NCBI GenBank assembly: GCA_904502155.1
Contig: CAJGDV010000026.1
Coordinates: forward strand, 1 to 12,937
Length of the DNA: 12,937 nt
DNA from: an uncultured Bacilli bacterium
Lineage (GTDB): Bacteria; Bacillota_I; Bacilli_A; RF39; UBA660
Direction: 5' to 3'
Below are positions 11,989 to 12,937 of this stretch, in pieces; the stretch's first letter is position 1, and every line of letters starts with the position of its first letter. Under the pieces are notes generated by a model. It ran no database searches, was not told the origin of the DNA, and saw only the letters and a program-made list of their open reading frames with translations. The position numbers and the translations under genes are program-made.

Positions 11989-12831
11989 ATGAAAAAAGGA
12001 TTAGTTTTAGAAGGCGGTGGAATGCGTGGTGTCTTTACATGTGGTGTTCTTGACTACCTTTTAGAAAAAAATATTAAGTTTGAATATGTTATTGGTGTTT
12101 CTGCAGGAGCATTGAATGCGACAAGATTTTTATCGAATCAACCTAAAAAAGGATTTGAAGTATCTTTAAAATATTTAAATAATAAAGATTATTGTAGTAT
12201 ATATAGTTTAATTAAAACTGGTAATATTTTTGGACATAGTATGCTTTTTGATAAAATTCCATTCCAATTAGATCCACTAGACAATGATTATTTTAAAAAA
12301 AGTAAAGTGGAATTTAATTGTGTTGCAACTAATTGTTTAACGGGAAAACCAACATATTTTAAAATTACTGATTTTAAAAAAGATATGCACTATTTGAAGG
12401 CTTCTTCATCGCTTCCTTTATTATCTACAATGATTAATATAGATAATAACTATTATTTAGATGGTGGACTTAGTGATTCAATACCTGTTAAAGAAGCAAT
12501 TAATTCAGGATGTAATAAAGTTGTTGTTGTTATGACGCAACCTAAAGATTATCGAAAAAAACAAAACAATCTTTATAAGCCAATGAAATATAAATATAAA
12601 GATTATCCTGATATTGTTAATGCTGCTCGTATTAGACATAAAGTATATAATGAAACACTTGATTATCTATATGAAGAAGAGAAAAAAGGAAATATTTTTA
12701 TTATTCAACCAGATACTAGTTTAGGAATTAAAAGAACTGATAAAAATAAAGAAAGACTTACTAGTGGATATAATGCTGGATATAATAAAGCAAAAGAAAT
12801 ATATGAAGATTTAATTAAATACTTAAAATAA
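11989..12831 (+). CDS. Patatin-like phospholipase (serine acyl hydrolase)
   Basis: A 280-residue cytoplasmic acyl hydrolase of the patatin family. It shows the oxyanion-hole loop EGGGMRG (8-14), the nucleophile elbow GVSAG with Ser38 (36-40) at the head of a helix, and the catalytic Asp158 in DGG (158-160) followed by LSDSIPV, as in bacterial patatins of the YjjU type. These enzymes have a Ser-Asp dyad and cleave acyl esters of phospho- or other lipids. The length is usual for the bacterial form; the C-terminal 80 residues are basic and helical (RIRHKVYNETLDYLYEEE). No signal peptide. The ATG follows GGTGAT by about 5 bases. It is a single-gene unit ended by the palindromic terminator at 12825-12859. 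The lipid substrate cannot be told from sequence. Confidence 0.9.
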   Translation: MKKGLVLEGGGMRGVFTCGVLDYLLEKNIKFEYVIGVSAGALNATRFLSNQPKKGFEVSLKYLNNKDYCSIYSLIKTGNIFGHSMLFDKIPFQLDPLDNDYFKKSKVEFNCVATNCLTGKPTYFKITDFKKDMHYLKASSSLPLLSTMINIDNNYYLDGGLSDSIPVKEAINSGCNKVVVVMTQPKDYRKKQNNLYKPMKYKYKDYPDIVNAARIRHKVYNETLDYLYEEEKKGNIFIIQPDTSLGIKRTDKNKERLTSGYNAGYNKAKEIYEDLIKYLK

Positions 12832-12859
12832 CACACGATTTGTGTGTTATTTTCTTTTT
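12825..12859 (+). terminator. Shared palindromic terminator of two convergent genes
   Basis: Perfect 12-bp stem AAAATAACACAC/GTGTGTTATTTT (12825-12836, 12842-12853), loop GATTT, then C and five T. The patatin stop TAA (12829-12831) pairs base for base with TTA at 12847-12849, which is the TAA stop of the minus-strand gene, so each gene ends inside the same hairpin. Confidence 0.88.
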
Positions 12860-12936
12860 ATAAAAGCTTCTTCCCTATTTTGAAGATTATCTAAATTATT
12901 TTCTATATATAGTTTATTTTTAGTTGGTAAAAGTAA
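12847..12936 (-). CDS. C-terminal 29 residues of a gene continuing off the right edge
   Basis: Minus-strand frame open from the window edge to TAA at 12847-12849; it reads a short end LLLPTKNKLYIEN... followed by NLQNREEAFIKRK. The other two minus-strand frames stop within 35 bases. Support comes from the stop lying symmetrically in the shared terminator and from the ordinary helical, charged C-terminus. Too short to identify. Confidence 0.5.
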   Translation of the reverse strand, partial: LLLPTKNKLYIENNLDNLQNREEAFIKRK

Positions 12937-12937
12937 A

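Noticed and set aside
1..12937. Mycoplasma-type genetic code (UGA = Trp)
   Set aside because: UGA ends genes at 1659-1661 and 11828-11830 and tryptophans are encoded by TGG.
1..12937. Insertion sequence, phage remnant or CRISPR array
   Set aside because: No transposase, integrase or phage structural genes, no spaced direct repeats, and no flanking inverted repeats or target duplications were seen.

Overview
The window comes from a very AT-rich (by eye about a quarter G+C), gene-dense bacterial chromosome of low-GC Firmicutes type, probably a gut or host-associated member of the Bacilli (Erysipelotrichia/RF39-like). Shine-Dalgarno sites are AGGAGG-like, the tRNA gene encodes its CCA end, and UGA is used as a stop while tryptophan is UGG, so this is genetic code 11 and not the Mycoplasma code. 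No insertion sequence, phage gene, CRISPR array or rRNA was seen. No gap exceeds about 90 bases.

Layout. (1) 1-2491, minus strand: a six-gene unit. It starts at an extended -10 promoter and runs through two related small membrane proteins, a CYTH-like protein, a transglutaminase-like protein and a 54-residue membrane protein, ending in the 5' part of hypoxanthine phosphoribosyltransferase (hpt), cut by the window edge. (2) 2501-2917: a single small gene of unknown function with its own promoter and terminator. (3) 2929-6836: an ABC exporter operon with one ATPase and two tandem paralogous ABC-2 type permeases. (4) 6836-8580: a two-gene operon with a two-TM membrane protein and an amidoligase (GCS/glutamine-synthetase-like COOH-NH2 ligase). 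It is driven by the only full -35/-10 promoter seen, which carries two palindromes. (5) 8585-9219: a shikimate-kinase-like P-loop NTPase. (6) 9254-10129: a membrane-anchored protein with an external domain. (7) 10129-10404: a 66-residue stand-alone protein resembling the C-terminal domain of the RNA polymerase alpha subunit. (8) 10434-10812: a three-TM protein, nearly leaderless. (9) 10827-11839, plus strand: a two-gene operon of membrane/exported proteins of unknown function. (10) 11846-11948: tRNA-Leu(GAG), minus strand. (11) 11967-12859: a patatin-like phospholipase, plus strand, converging on the 3' end of a gene that continues off the right edge.

The transcription architecture is striking. 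Nearly every unit begins at a perfect TGnTATAAT (extended -10) without a clear -35, and has a leader of roughly 10-40 nt. Each recognisable terminator hairpin contains or touches the stop codon of the gene it ends, and the U-tract often runs directly into the next promoter. The best candidates for unstudied biology are the amidoligase/membrane-protein operon with its palindromic promoter, the orphan alpha-CTD-like protein, and this stop-codon/terminator/promoter packing.
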